Source: Sphingomonas dokdonensis (GTDB taxonomy: Bacteria; Pseudomonadota; Alphaproteobacteria; Sphingomonadales; Sphingomonadaceae). Taken from it: a stretch of DNA of 64,000 nucleotides. A program made the position numbers and the translations under genes. The stretch is from positions 186,001 to 250,000 of the forward strand of contig NZ_NBBI01000003.1 of NCBI RefSeq assembly GCF_002197685.1, given 5' to 3'. Of this stretch, positions 25,927 to 39,564 are shown one piece after another (position 1 is the stretch's first letter; the number at the start of each line of letters is the position of its first letter). The notes below the pieces were generated by a model, which was given only the letters and a program-made list of their open reading frames with translations, ran no database searches and was not told where the DNA came from.

Positions 25927-26529
25927 TCAGCCGCCCTTCACCAGCGGCGCAAAGCGCGCGACCTGCTGCCCGATTAGGCGCAATTGCTCGATCACCGCCG
26001 GATCGCTCGCACCGCCCTCGTCGTCGAACTTGGTGACCGCGCTGTTGATCGCCGCCGCAAAGGGCGTTGGCCAGCCGCGCAGCGCGTGAACGATCGAGCG
26101 CAGCGCCGCGATGGTCGACCCCGTCGCCTGCCAGCCATAAGCGGTGGCGATCAGGCCCACCGGCATGTCCGCGAGATACGCACGCTCCGGGTCGCGCGCG
26201 GTTTCTTCCAGCAGGTCGAGCGCGTTCTTCACTACGCCCGAAATGCTGCCGTGATAGCCGGGCGAGGCGATGATCAGCGCCGAGGCACCGCGCACCGCCG
26301 ACACGAACTCGCGCTCCTCGGGCGTGCGCTCGGCCGCCTTGGGATCGTACAACGGCAGCTTCGCCATGTCCGCCCCACCGAACAGCCGGGTGCGAAAACC
26401 CTGCTCTGCCGCCGCGTCGAGCGCGATGCTCAGCGCGCGTTCGGTGGAGGACACACCGCCGATGGTGCCGCCGATCCCGACCACCAAAGGCCGCTGATCC
26501 GATTGAAGTGCTTCCGCTTCGCCGCTCAT
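25927..26529 (-). CDS. NADPH-dependent FMN reductase family protein
   Basis: A 200-residue flavodoxin-like protein. The N-terminus LVVGIGGTIGGVSSTERAL has the phosphate loop. LPLYDPKAAERTPEE and SPGYHGSISGVVKNALDLLE form the isoalloxazine-binding region typical of NAD(P)H:FMN/quinone reductases such as ArsH-, SsuE- or chromate-reductase-like proteins. The ATG at 26529 starts MSGEAEALQSD; an upstream frame extension lacks family similarity. It is divergent from the PBP gene, with 61 bases between. Confidence 0.88.
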   Translation of the reverse strand: MSGEAEALQSDQRPLVVGIGGTIGGVSSTERALSIALDAAAEQGFRTRLFGGADMAKLPLYDPKAAERTPEEREFVSAVRGASALIIASPGYHGSISGVVKNALDLLEETARDPERAYLADMPVGLIATAYGWQATGSTIAALRSIVHALRGWPTPFAAAINSAVTKFDDEGGASDPAVIEQLRLIGQQVARFAPLVKGG

Positions 26530-26590
26530 GGCTCTATTCCCTCGCACGATGCGCCTCCTTGCGGCAACTGTCTTAGTAAAGTAATACGCG

Positions 26591-28792
26591 ATGGCTGACC
26601 GCCGGAACGACGATATGCGCCCTGATCCCTTCGACGGCGGTCGCATCCGCTACAACCATTCGCCCGGCGAGCCGCGCGGCCCCATGCCCGATTTCGACGC
26701 GTGGCAGGAAGAAGGCGGCGCGCCGCCCCCCGGTCTTGCCCCCGCACGTCGTCTGCCGCGCATTTCGATGCGCTGGATCATGCGCGGGCTCGGCGCCATC
26801 CTCATCCTCCTGGTGCTGCTGATCGCGTGGCTCGCGATCACCGCACCCCTGTCGCAGTCGCTCAAGCCGCCCACGCCGCCCTCGATCACGCTGACCGCCG
26901 CCGACGGCACGCCGATCGCGCGGCGCGGCGCGATCATCGCCGAGCCGGTCGATGCGGCCACGCTGCCGCCGCATGTGCGCGAGGCGTTTCTCGCGATTGA
27001 GGATCGCCGTTTCTATTCGCACTGGGGCATCGATCCGCGCGGCATCGCACGTGCCGCCTGGGCCAATGTCGGCTCGGGCGGGGTGCGCCAGGGCGGCAGC
27101 ACGATCACGCAGCAGCTCGCTAAGAACGCCTTTCTCGATTCGGATCGCACCGCTGCGCGCAAGATCCGCGAAGTGTTCATCTCCTTCTGGCTGGAAGCAT
27201 GGCTCAGCAAGGACGAGATCCTCTCGCGCTACCTGTCGAACGTCTATTTCGGCGACAACGTCTACGGCCTGCGTGCCGCGTCGAAGCATTATTTCGGCCG
27301 CGCCCCCGAAAAGATGAACATCGGCCAAGCCGCGATGCTGGCCGGCCTCGTCAAGGCGCCGTCACGGCTCGCCCCCACCAGCAATCTGAAGGGCGCACGC
27401 GAACGGCAGGCGGTGGTGGTCGGCGCGATGGTCGACGCGGGCTTCCTTACCAAGCGCGAGGCCGACGACGTCCAGCCGCAGCGCGTCCTCGCCAGCCGAC
27501 CGCAGCAATTGCCCAGTGGCACCTATTTCGCCGACTGGATCCTCCCCGAGGCGCGCGATCAGGCGGGCGAGATCAAGACGGAGGCAACCGTGCGCACCAC
27601 GCTCGATCGTGGGCTTCAGCGCACGGCCGAACGCGCAATCAAACAGGCCGGTTTGCGCCAAGCACAGGCCGCGCTCGTCGCCATGACGCGCGATGGCAAG
27701 GTCGTGGCGATGGTCGGCGGCCGCGATTACAAGAAGAGTGCCTTCAACCGCGCCACCCAGGCGCGCCGCCAGCCGGGCTCCACCTTCAAGCTGTTCGTCT
27801 ATCTTGCCGCCCTGCGCGCCGGCATGTCGCCCGACACGATCGTCGACGATTCCCCGGTCGAGATCGCCGGGTGGAAGCCGAAGAACGACGACAATCGCTA
27901 TCTTGGCGAGATCACCCTGCAACGCGCCTTTCAGCGCTCGTCTAACGTCGTCGCCGCGCGGCTGACGCAGGAAGTCGGCGTGCGCAACGTGATCCGCGCC
28001 GCGCGCGATCTCGGCATTTCCACCCCGATCGCCAACGAGGCGACGATCGGCCTCGGCACGTCGGAGGTGTCGCTGATCGAGCTGACCGCCGCCTTCGCCG
28101 GCGTGGCCGAAGGGCGCTATCCGGTGCAGCCGCATGGCTTGCCCGATACGCGCGACAAGAGCTGGTACAGCGCGCTCACCGGCGGGCAGAAGACGCTGCC
28201 CAACCGCATTCATGACGACATGCTGACCCTGCTCGCCGCCTCCGTCCGCGGCACCGGCCGCGCCGCCGCGCTGTCGGTGGATGCCTATGGCAAGACGGGC
28301 ACCTCCCAATCGGGCCGCGACGCCTGGTTCGTCGGTTTTGCCGGTGACCTGGTGGTCGGCGTGTGGGTCGGCAATGACGACAACACGCCGAACCCTGGCC
28401 TCCACGGCGGCGGCATTCCGGCGCGGATCTGGCGCAATTTCATGGTCAGCGCGCTCGATCTCCAGCCCGTCACGAAGGCGCCGGTGGTCGAGGATGTCGA
28501 CCCAGAGGCCGGGCTCGTCGGCGTGTTGCAGGATCAGGTCGCACCGATCGCGGGCGAACTAAATGATCTCGGCATGGATCTCCAGATCGGCCCGGACGGC
28601 TCGGTCAGCATCAGCCGCCCGCGCGACGAAGAGCCGCTAGGCCGCCGCGAGGAAGAACCCGTGCTCGGCGCCGAGCCGCAATACCTCCCCTCCGCCGCCA
28701 ACCCGCCCGATCGCCGCGGCCCACCGCCCGGTCGCGGGCGAGGTCGTGGCAACGGGAATGGTAACGGTAACGGCCGCGGCAGGAACGATTAA
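26591..28792 (+). CDS. Class A penicillin-binding protein (PBP1A/1C type)
   Basis: A 733-residue bifunctional peptidoglycan glycosyltransferase/transpeptidase. A 60-residue cytoplasmic tail and one membrane helix (about 64-84) precede the GT51 domain: EDRRFYSHWGID with catalytic Glu137, and QGGSTITQQLAKN at 167-179. The transpeptidase domain follows: STFK with Ser397/Lys400, SSN at 450-452, KTGTS at 568-572. The C-terminus is unusual, a Pro/Arg/Gly/Asn-rich disordered tail of about 50 residues ending in GN repeats. The ribosome binding site is weak. Together with uppP, murI and pgeF it marks this region as rich in cell-wall functions, though they are not one operon. Confidence 0.95.
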   Translation: MADRRNDDMRPDPFDGGRIRYNHSPGEPRGPMPDFDAWQEEGGAPPPGLAPARRLPRISMRWIMRGLGAILILLVLLIAWLAITAPLSQSLKPPTPPSITLTAADGTPIARRGAIIAEPVDAATLPPHVREAFLAIEDRRFYSHWGIDPRGIARAAWANVGSGGVRQGGSTITQQLAKNAFLDSDRTAARKIREVFISFWLEAWLSKDEILSRYLSNVYFGDNVYGLRAASKHYFGRAPEKMNIGQAAMLAGLVKAPSRLAPTSNLKGARERQAVVVGAMVDAGFLTKREADDVQPQRVLASRPQQLPSGTYFADWILPEARDQAGEIKTEATVRTTLDRGLQRTAERAIKQAGLRQAQAALVAMTRDGKVVAMVGGRDYKKSAFNRATQARRQPGSTFKLFVYLAALRAGMSPDTIVDDSPVEIAGWKPKNDDNRYLGEITLQRAFQRSSNVVAARLTQEVGVRNVIRAARDLGISTPIANEATIGLGTSEVSLIELTAAFAGVAEGRYPVQPHGLPDTRDKSWYSALTGGQKTLPNRIHDDMLTLLAASVRGTGRAAALSVDAYGKTGTSQSGRDAWFVGFAGDLVVGVWVGNDDNTPNPGLHGGGIPARIWRNFMVSALDLQPVTKAPVVEDVDPEAGLVGVLQDQVAPIAGELNDLGMDLQIGPDGSVSISRPRDEEPLGRREEEPVLGAEPQYLPSAANPPDRRGPPPGRGRGRGNGNGNGNGRGRND

Positions 28793-28809
28793 CGCCCCCG
28801 GCGCACCTA

Positions 28810-28904
28810 CGTCATGCCGGGCTCGTCCCGGCATCCACCGTCCCGCAAACTCCCCTACGTGGGGTCGCGGCTAACTGGACGCCAACGACCAACCCGGCAT
28901 GACG
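28810..28904. repeat. REP-like palindromic unit with partial inverted partner
   Basis: The unit at 28810-28840 has the CGTCA...CATCCACCG frame with an ATGCCGGG / CCCGGCAT core hairpin. At 28893-28904 CCCGGCATGACG is the exact reverse complement of its first 12 bases, so a second, incomplete unit faces it, as in the intact pair at 4009-4104. It follows the class A PBP gene by 17 bases. Confidence 0.7.
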
Positions 28905-28954
28905 TAGCGCTAGCAAGCGTTTACGCCATGCACGTCGCGACTGCCTAAAATGAT

Positions 28955-28985
28955 CGTCATCCCGGCCTTGGGCTGGGATCCAGGG
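28955..28985. repeat. REP-like palindromic unit (ATCCCGGC core)
   Basis: CGTCATCCCGGC, a short loop, then GCTGGGATCCAGGG form an imperfect hairpin in the same frame as the units at 3863, 4009 and 28810. It lies 83 bases past the end of gltB, which is transcribed toward it, and about 160 bases past the PBP gene. Confidence 0.6.
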
Positions 28986-29067
28986 CTCTGCGAAAGCTGC
29001 GCGCAGCCGCGGACCCGGAACACCGCCTGCCACGCGCAGCCTGCCATCACAGCAGATAGGCCGTCGC

Positions 29068-33581
<4,514 letters not shown>

Positions 33582-33582
<1 letters not shown>

Positions 33583-35027
33583 CACGCGGCCTCCTTCGCG
33601 GGCTGCGCCGCGATCTTGCTCTTGAGATACTTGTGCATCGACGATGCCACGTCGCGCCCGTCGCGGATCGCCCAGACCACCAGGCTCGCCCCGCGCACGA
33701 TGTCGCCAGCGGCGAACACGCCGTCCAGGCTCGTCATCAGCGTCTTGTTGTCGACCAGCACCGTGCCCCAGCGCGTCACGCCCAATTCGGGCGCGTCCCA
33801 CAGGTGCGGCAGCTCCTCCGCGTCGAAGCCCAACGCCTTGATCACCATGTCGGCCGGCATGTCGACCGGCCCGCCCGGGTCGACCTCGGGCGCGCGCCGC
33901 CCGCTCGCATCGGGTGCGCCCAGCCGCATGCGGTTCGCCCGCACCGTCTCCACCCGCTCGCCGACAAAGGAATGCGGCGCGGACAGCCAGACGAACTCCG
34001 CGCCCTCTTCCTCGGCATTGGCCACTTCGCGCTGCGACCCCGGCATGTTGGCACGGTCGCGGCGATACAGACAGCGCACGCTCTTGGCGCCCTGGCGGAT
34101 CGCGGTGCGCACGCAATCCATCGCGGTGTCGCCGCCGCCGATCACCACCACGTTCTTGCCCTCGGCATCCAGGCTGCCGTCGTCGAACGCCGGCACCGCA
34201 TCGCCGAAGCTCTTGCGGTTGGACGCGGTGAGGTAATCCAGCGCCGCGATGACGCCGCCCGCCTCGTTGCCCGGCACATCGATCTCGCGCGCCTTGTACA
34301 CGCCGGTCGCGATCAGGATCGCATCATGCCGCGCACGCAGCTCGCCGAACTTGGCGTCCTCTCCAACGGCGAAGCCTTCGTGGAAGACGATCCCCGCCGC
34401 CTTCAGCCGCTCCACCCGGCGCATGACGACAGGTTTCTCCAGCTTGAAGCCCGGGATGCCGTAGGTCAGCAGCCCGCCGGCGCGGTCGTGCCGGTCATAG
34501 ACATGCACCTCATAGCCATAGCCACGCAGATATTCCGCCGCGCTCAGGCCCGCCGGCCCGGCGCCGATCACGCCCACCGATTGCCCGCGCGCGGGGCCCG
34601 GCACCAGCGGCTCGACCCAGCCTTCTTCCCAGGCGGTGTCGGTGATGAACTTCTCCACCGATCCGATCGTCACCGCGCCGTGACCTGAAAACTCGATCAC
34701 GCAATTGCCTTCGCACAGCCGATCCTGCGGGCAGATGCGGCCGCAGATCTCGGGCATGGTCGAGGTGCTGTTCGACAGTTCGTACGCCTCGCGAAGGCGC
34801 CCTTCCGCGGTCAGCCGCAGCCAGTCGGGGATGTGATTGTGCAGCGGGCAATGCACCGTGCAATAGGGGACGCCGCATTGCGAACAGCGCCCGGCCTGCT
34901 CCTCCGCGTTCGGCACCGCATAGCGATCGGCGATCTCGCGAAAGTCCTCCGCCCGCAGCTCGGCCGCCCGCTTGTCCGGATAGGACTGCGGGGTCGCGAC
35001 GAATCGAAGCATGGTATCAGCAGCCAT
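33582..35027 (-). CDS. gltD: Glutamate synthase (NADPH) small subunit
   Basis: GltD is the FAD-containing subunit that passes electrons from NADPH to GltB. The 481-residue protein has an N-terminal double 4Fe-4S region (CSQCGVPYCTVHCPLHNHIP and CGRICPQDRLCEGNC), the FAD Rossmann motif VGVIGAGPAGLSAAEYL, the NADPH motif VVVIGGGDTAMDC, and the C-terminal GVFAAGDIVRGASLVVWAI. The ATG at 35027 is preceded by GGAGGG 4 bases upstream; an ATG 15 codons earlier is not favoured. Gene order is gltD-gltB, with one-base overlap. Two palindromes lie in its leader and may be operators. Confidence 0.98.
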
Positions 35028-35039
35028 AAGCCCTCCGCC

Positions 35040-35087
35040 GATGTGGGTCTCACATCGCCAGAATGGCATCAAGTCAGCATTGCTGAC
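35040..35087. promoter_or_regulatory. Two palindromes in the gltDB leader
   Basis: GATGTG-N5-CACATC (35040-35056) and GTCAGCA-T-TGCTGAC (35073-35087) are both perfect inverted repeats within 60 bases upstream of the gltD start. The second has 7-bp arms around one base, typical of a dimeric repressor or activator site. The regulator is not known; Lrp-type or LysR-type control of glutamate synthase exists in other bacteria. No clear -35/-10 pair could be assigned. Confidence 0.5.
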
Positions 35088-35161
35088 CTATTTTGCGCTT
35101 TGACCCACCGTTTACGCGGTTGGCCGCTTCGAACACGAATAAAGAAGGTATTAGTTCGGAC

Positions 35162-35962
35162 CTATCGAACGGAAAGCATCACCAAGGCTGCTGCGCCGGC
35201 AATAATCCGATACCAGGCGAACGGCGCAAAGCCATGTTTGGTCACCACAGCCATGAACGCCTTCACCACGGCCAGCGCGACGATAAACGAGACGAACGCG
35301 CCCACGCCGATCAGCTGCAGATCACCGGTGGTAATCGCGTCCCGGTGCTTGACTAGCTGAAGCACGGTCGCGCCCGTCAGTGTCGGCAACGCGAGAAAGA
35401 ACGAGAATTCCGCCGCGGTACGCCGGTCGATGCCGAACGACATTGCACCCATGATCGTCGCGCCCGAGCGGCTGACGCCTGGGATCATGGCGATGCACTG
35501 CACCAGGCCAATCTTCGCCGACTGCATCGCCGAAACACCCGAAATGCCGCCGACATTGCTCGTCTTCGCCAGCTTCTCGACGATCAGTATCGCCACCCCG
35601 CCGATGATCAGCGCCCAGGCGACCACCACGGCATTTTCCAGCAGCGCCTCGATCTGGTCGTTGAACGCCAGCCCCAACACGACGGCCGGGATGAACGCGA
35701 TCAGCAGGTTGCGCACAAAGGCGACCGCGCCCGGCTCACCGCGAAGCAATCCGCTCAGCACTGCCATGAACGTGCGCCAATACAGCACCACGATCGCCAG
35801 GATCGCGCCCGGCTGGATCGCGATGTTGAACACCGCCCAGCGCTGCGGATCATAGCCCAGCAGTTCGGTGGCGAGCACCAGATGCCCGGTGGAGGAAACG
35901 GGCAGGAATTCGGTGACGCCCTCGACGATGCCGAGGATGATCGCAATCAGCAGGTCGGACAT
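35162..35962 (-). CDS. uppP: Undecaprenyl-diphosphate phosphatase UppP
   Basis: This inner-membrane enzyme recycles undecaprenyl diphosphate to the monophosphate carrier for cell-wall and polysaccharide synthesis. The 266-residue protein has about eight membrane helices and both family motifs: GIVEGVTEFLPVSSTGHL near the N-terminus (Glu-rich motif with catalytic Glu) and MIPGVSRSGATI (PGxSRSxxT). Its start faces away from gltD. Confidence 0.97.
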   Translation of the reverse strand: MSDLLIAIILGIVEGVTEFLPVSSTGHLVLATELLGYDPQRWAVFNIAIQPGAILAIVVLYWRTFMAVLSGLLRGEPGAVAFVRNLLIAFIPAVVLGLAFNDQIEALLENAVVVAWALIIGGVAILIVEKLAKTSNVGGISGVSAMQSAKIGLVQCIAMIPGVSRSGATIMGAMSFGIDRRTAAEFSFFLALPTLTGATVLQLVKHRDAITTGDLQLIGVGAFVSFIVALAVVKAFMAVVTKHGFAPFAWYRIIAGAAALVMLSVR

Positions 35963-36018
35963 GACAGCCTTTCAGGATGCCCGCCGCCGCGGGCCGCTAT
36001 GCGTAACGAAGAGCGGGT

Positions 36019-36948
36019 TCAGGCTGCGGCGGTCGGACGCGCGAAGCGCCCGGCGCGCTGATATTTGACCAGCCAGCCCGGCGCGACGGCGGCCAGCGGC
36101 GTCGGGGTGACGCCCAGTGCCTCCAGACCATCGGCGCCCGGCGCCACCACCGTATCTTTTTGCAGCAGCTTCCACTGATCGCGTGAAATTGGCGCACCCG
36201 GCAGCACGGCGAGCAGCCCGCCCAGCGCATCGGGCAGCGGCAGGAACGCGGGGTCTCGTCCGATCTGCGTGGCGATCCATTGCTGCAGCTCGAGCATCGT
36301 GAGCACATCGGGGCCGCCGAGCTCGAACGTCCGCCCGGCGAAACGCGCCGGCTCGCACAGCACATGGGCAACCGCATCGCCGACATCGCCGGCGAACACC
36401 GGCTGGAAGCGCGTCTGCGGCTTCAGCACCGGCACCACCGGCAGGCGGGCCACCATGCCGGCAAACATGTTGATGAACTGGTCCTCGCGGCCGAAGACGG
36501 TTGACGGGCGCAGGATGGTGGCGCCCGGAAACGCCTCGCGCACCGCGGCTTCGCCGTCCCCCTTGGTCTGCGCGTAAGCGGCATCGCCCTCGGGATCCGC
36601 GCCGATCGCCGACACATGCACCAGCGATGCGACGCCTGCCTTGCGCGCGGCTTCGGCGAGCGCTCGCGGACCCGCCACATGGAGGCGATACAGGTCGCCG
36701 GTGAAGCTGCCGACCAGGTTCACCACACCATCCGCGCCCGCGATCGCCCGCTCGATCGTGTCCGGCCGCGTGATGTCCGCCGCCACGAACTGGGTCTGCC
36801 CCAGCGCGCCCAGCGGCTTCAGATACCACGCACCGCGCGGATCGCGCTGCGCCACGCGAACCCGCGCCCCGGTCGCCATCAATGCCTGTGCGACATAACG
36901 GCCCAGAAAACCGCCACCGCCGATCAGCGTGAACAGTTTGTCTCTCAT
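36019..36948 (-). CDS. NDUFA9-like NAD(P)-binding protein (complex I accessory family)
   Basis: A 309-residue atypical short-chain dehydrogenase/epimerase-fold protein. The N-terminal MRDKLFTLIGGGGFLGRYVA has the nucleotide-binding GxxGxxG. It continues ADITRPDTIERAIAGADGVV, LVHVSAIGADPEG and AYAQTKGDGEAAVREAF, and ILRPSTVFGREDQFINMFA, which is characteristic of the NDUFA9/39-kDa complex I subunit family found in alphaproteobacteria. A catalytic role is doubtful because the usual YxxxK is AYAQTK here. It lies 56 bases upstream of uppP in the same direction and may be co-transcribed with it. Confidence 0.88.
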   Translation of the reverse strand: MRDKLFTLIGGGGFLGRYVAQALMATGARVRVAQRDPRGAWYLKPLGALGQTQFVAADITRPDTIERAIAGADGVVNLVGSFTGDLYRLHVAGPRALAEAARKAGVASLVHVSAIGADPEGDAAYAQTKGDGEAAVREAFPGATILRPSTVFGREDQFINMFAGMVARLPVVPVLKPQTRFQPVFAGDVGDAVAHVLCEPARFAGRTFELGGPDVLTMLELQQWIATQIGRDPAFLPLPDALGGLLAVLPGAPISRDQWKLLQKDTVVAPGADGLEALGVTPTPLAAVAPGWLVKYQRAGRFARPTAAA

Positions 36949-37005
36949 GTAACGCTCCGCCGGGAAAAAAATCTCGGCACCGCCCCTACCCGTGCAAAGT
37001 GCCTG

Positions 37006-37034
37006 TTGACAAGGCCGCCACCCCGGCCCTAGAG
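37006..37034 (+). promoter_or_regulatory. Candidate promoter of tRNA-Leu
   Basis: TTGACA at 37006-37011 is a perfect -35 hexamer. CTAGAG at 37029-37034 follows after 17 bases and is a plausible alphaproteobacterial -10. The tRNA begins 17 bases after the -10, a normal leader. Confidence 0.65.
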
Positions 37035-37051
37035 GCGCCGGCCTACCCCGT

Positions 37052-37138
37052 GCCCAGATGGCGGAATTGGTAGACGCACCAGCTTCAGGTGCTGGCGCTC
37101 GCAAGGGCGTGGAGGTTCGAGTCCTCTTCTGGGCACCA
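37052..37138 (+). tRNA. tRNA-Leu (anticodon CAG)
   Basis: An 87-base class II tRNA. The acceptor stem is GCCCAGA/TCTGGGC, the anticodon stem-loop is CCAGC-TTCAGGT-GCTGG giving CAG, and the long variable arm is GCGCTCGCAAGGGCGT. The T arm is GAGG-TTCGAGT-CCTC and ACCA is encoded. It is divergent from the NDUFA9-like gene. Confidence 0.98.
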
Positions 37139-37239
37139 TTTCTTGCCGGCGCAGCGCGTCGGCCAGCAGCAGACTTAGACGCAACCTCCTGCGCTTCCCT
37201 CATCAGGGGCGCAGACGATCGCCGTGCCGCCGGTCGGTG

Positions 37240-38349
37240 TCAGGGATTGTTGCCGAGGTCTGCCGGCGGCGCCACCGGCACGGGCGCCGGCTCGTCGGCA
37301 TAGCGTTGTTCGGTCAGGATCTGCCAGCCGGTGATGAACAGCGCCGCGGCGAGCGGCCCCACCACGATGCCGCTCAGCCCGACGATCTGAATACCGCCCA
37401 GTGTCGTCACCAGCACCACCCAGTCGGGCAGGCCGGTATCGCGGCCCACCAGGATCGGGCGCAGGATATTGTCGGCCAGTCCAACCAGCAGCACCCCCGA
37501 CGCGATCACCACGGCCCCCTGCCAGATCGCGCCGGTCGCCAGCAGGTAGATCGCCACTGGCGCCCAGATGATCGCCGGGCCGATCGCCGGCAGCAAGGAG
37601 GCGATCGCCATCATCACGCCCCAGAGCAATGCCGCGGGCAACCCGACGATCCAGAAGGTGATCGCACCCAGGGCGCCCTGCGCCAGCGCGACGACGCCCG
37701 ATCCCTTGATCGTCGCGCGCACCACCAGCACCAGCTGCGCGCTCAGCCGCTCCGCCACCGTCGGCTCCAGCGGCAGCCCGCGCACCACCGCCGGCCCGAT
37801 CCGGTCGCCGTCACGCAGCAGGAAAAAGGTGGCGTAAAGGCCGACACCGAAGGCCAGCACGAACGCCGCGGCATTGGCGCCGATCGAAAGCGCCCGCTGC
37901 ACCAGATCGCTGGTGCTGCTCGCCAGCACGCCCGATACCCGGGCCTGCACCCGGTCGAACGTGCTCAGCCCCGACGAATCCAGCATCCGCTGCACGCGCC
38001 GGGGCAGCGCATCGTGCATCTGTTGAAAATAGGCCGCGAAATCGACCTGCCCGGTGCGCAGCTGGTTGTACACGCCCGCCGCCTGATCGACGATCAGGCT
38101 CCCCAGCACGATGGCCGGGATCACGACGGCCACCGTGATGATCAGCAGCGTCATCGCCGCGGCCATGTTGCGCTGCCTGGGCCAGCGCTCAAGAAACCGC
38201 TGAAACAGCGGCTGGAACAGCAAGGCCGCGAGCGCCGCCCACAGCAGCGAGCCGATGAAGCCCGACACGGTGATCACCAGCGCCAGCGTGATCAGCAGCA
38301 GAAAGGTGAGGAAGCCGCCGGATTCGACACGGTGGCGGGCGATAGGCAT
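37240..38349 (-). CDS. AI-2E family transporter (PerM/YdiK-like permease)
   Basis: A 369-residue inner-membrane protein with about eight hydrophobic segments. It has the family pattern of paired N-terminal helices, a central hydrophilic domain (VQRMLDSSGLSTFDRV region), and the conserved glycine/proline-rich helices GLPAALLWGVMMAIASLLP and WVVLVTTLGGIQIVGLSGIVVG. Members export small molecules or act as sodium(lithium)/proton antiporters. The name does not prove AI-2 transport. No signalling genes are adjacent. Confidence 0.9.
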   Translation of the reverse strand: MPIARHRVESGGFLTFLLLITLALVITVSGFIGSLLWAALAALLFQPLFQRFLERWPRQRNMAAAMTLLIITVAVVIPAIVLGSLIVDQAAGVYNQLRTGQVDFAAYFQQMHDALPRRVQRMLDSSGLSTFDRVQARVSGVLASSTSDLVQRALSIGANAAAFVLAFGVGLYATFFLLRDGDRIGPAVVRGLPLEPTVAERLSAQLVLVVRATIKGSGVVALAQGALGAITFWIVGLPAALLWGVMMAIASLLPAIGPAIIWAPVAIYLLATGAIWQGAVVIASGVLLVGLADNILRPILVGRDTGLPDWVVLVTTLGGIQIVGLSGIVVGPLAAALFITGWQILTEQRYADEPAPVPVAPPADLGNNP

Positions 38350-38493
38350 CGTACTCGATCCTCAAGGCTGTCTGGCGTTCGTCCTTGCGCCGGCGAGACG
38401 CGCTGTAAAGCGACTTTCCTGCCGGGTGGTGGAGCGGCGCGGCAGCACGCACAATCGGCACGGCGCCGCTTGCGGGATCGGCGGCGTCCCGCC

Positions 38494-39564
38494 ATGTCTG
38501 CGCCGCGCATGACCGAAACACCCGCCCCCTCCCCGGCCGACGTCGCCGCCGAGCCCGACCTGCCGGCGCGCCTGGCCCGCGCCATTACCCTGGGCGGGCC
38601 GATCCCGGTCAGCCAGTTCATGGCCGCCGCCAATGCGCATTATTATGCCACGCGCGATCCGCTGGGCGCCGATGGTGATTTCACCACCGCGCCCGAAATC
38701 AGCCAGATGTTCGGCGAGCTGATCGGGCTGTGGGCGGCCGATCTGTGGGATCGCGCCGGTCGCCCCGATGTCCGCTGGGTGGAGCTTGGCCCGGGGCGTG
38801 GCACGCTTACCGCCGATGCGCTGCGCGCCGCCGCCCGCGCCGGCTTCGCCCCGCCGGTGCATTTCGTCGAAACCAGCCCGGCGCTGCGCGCGCGCCAGGC
38901 GCAGCGGGTCCCCGCCGCCACCTGGCACGACGATGTCGAGGATCTGCCGACCGACCTGCCGATGATCGTCATCGCCAACGAATTCTTCGACGCGCTGCCG
39001 ATCCGCCAGCTGATGCGCGGGCGCGCCGGCTGGCAAGAACGGATCGTCGCCTGCCAGGATCTCCTGTTCCTACCCATCCCCGGCGCCTCGGTGCCCGACG
39101 GCATCATTCCAGACGAGCTGCGCGATGCGCCATCGGGCGCGATCATCGAAACCTCGCCCGCCAGCGTCGGGATCATGCGCGTGCTCGCCGCGCGCATCGT
39201 CGCGCAGGGCGGCGCGCTGCTCGCGGTCGATTATGGCTATGAAGGCCCGGCGATCGGCGAAACGCTGCAGGCGGTGCGCGGCCACGCCTTTGCCAATCCG
39301 TTCGAGGAACCGGGCGAGCGCGATCTCACCGCGCACGTCGATTTCGCCACGTTGGGGGCGGTCGGCACGGCGAGCGGCGCGATCGTCTCCGGCCCCGTGC
39401 CGCAGGGCGCGTTCCTGACCCGCCTCGGCATCGACACCCGCGCCGCCGCGCTCGGCCCGCGCGTCGCGCCCGATCGCGACCGGCTGGTCCAGGCGATGGG
39501 CACCTTGTTCAAGGCATTGGCCATGCGGCATCGCGACTGGCCCGAACCCGCAGGATTCCAATGA
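38494..39564 (+). CDS. NDUFAF7-like SAM-dependent methyltransferase (MidA/DUF185)
   Basis: A 356-residue class I methyltransferase. In mitochondria NDUFAF7 dimethylates an arginine of complex I subunit NDUFS2 during assembly; the bacterial protein is inferred to do likewise. Visible blocks are DGDFTTAPEISQMFGELIGL, the SAM motif WVELGPGRGTLTAD, VIANEFFDALPIRQL, and the C-terminal GAFLTRLGID. ATG codons at 38494 and 38509 are both possible starts, neither with a strong ribosome binding site. It overlaps the GNAT gene by 4 bases. Another complex I-related gene (NDUFA9-like) is 1.5 kb away. Confidence 0.92.
   Translation: MSAPRMTETPAPSPADVAAEPDLPARLARAITLGGPIPVSQFMAAANAHYYATRDPLGADGDFTTAPEISQMFGELIGLWAADLWDRAGRPDVRWVELGPGRGTLTADALRAAARAGFAPPVHFVETSPALRARQAQRVPAATWHDDVEDLPTDLPMIVIANEFFDALPIRQLMRGRAGWQERIVACQDLLFLPIPGASVPDGIIPDELRDAPSGAIIETSPASVGIMRVLAARIVAQGGALLAVDYGYEGPAIGETLQAVRGHAFANPFEEPGERDLTAHVDFATLGAVGTASGAIVSGPVPQGAFLTRLGIDTRAAALGPRVAPDRDRLVQAMGTLFKALAMRHRDWPEPAGFQ

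Noticed and set aside
33583..34116. N-terminal extension of gltB into gltD
   Set aside because: The open frame lies inside gltD. GltB's amidotransferase domain with its short propeptide begins at the ATG at 33582.
37237..38493. N-terminal extension of the NDUFAF7-like methyltransferase
   Set aside because: The frame is open upstream, but this part is antisense to the AI-2E transporter gene and Arg/His/Gln-rich. The family N-terminus begins at about 38494-38509.
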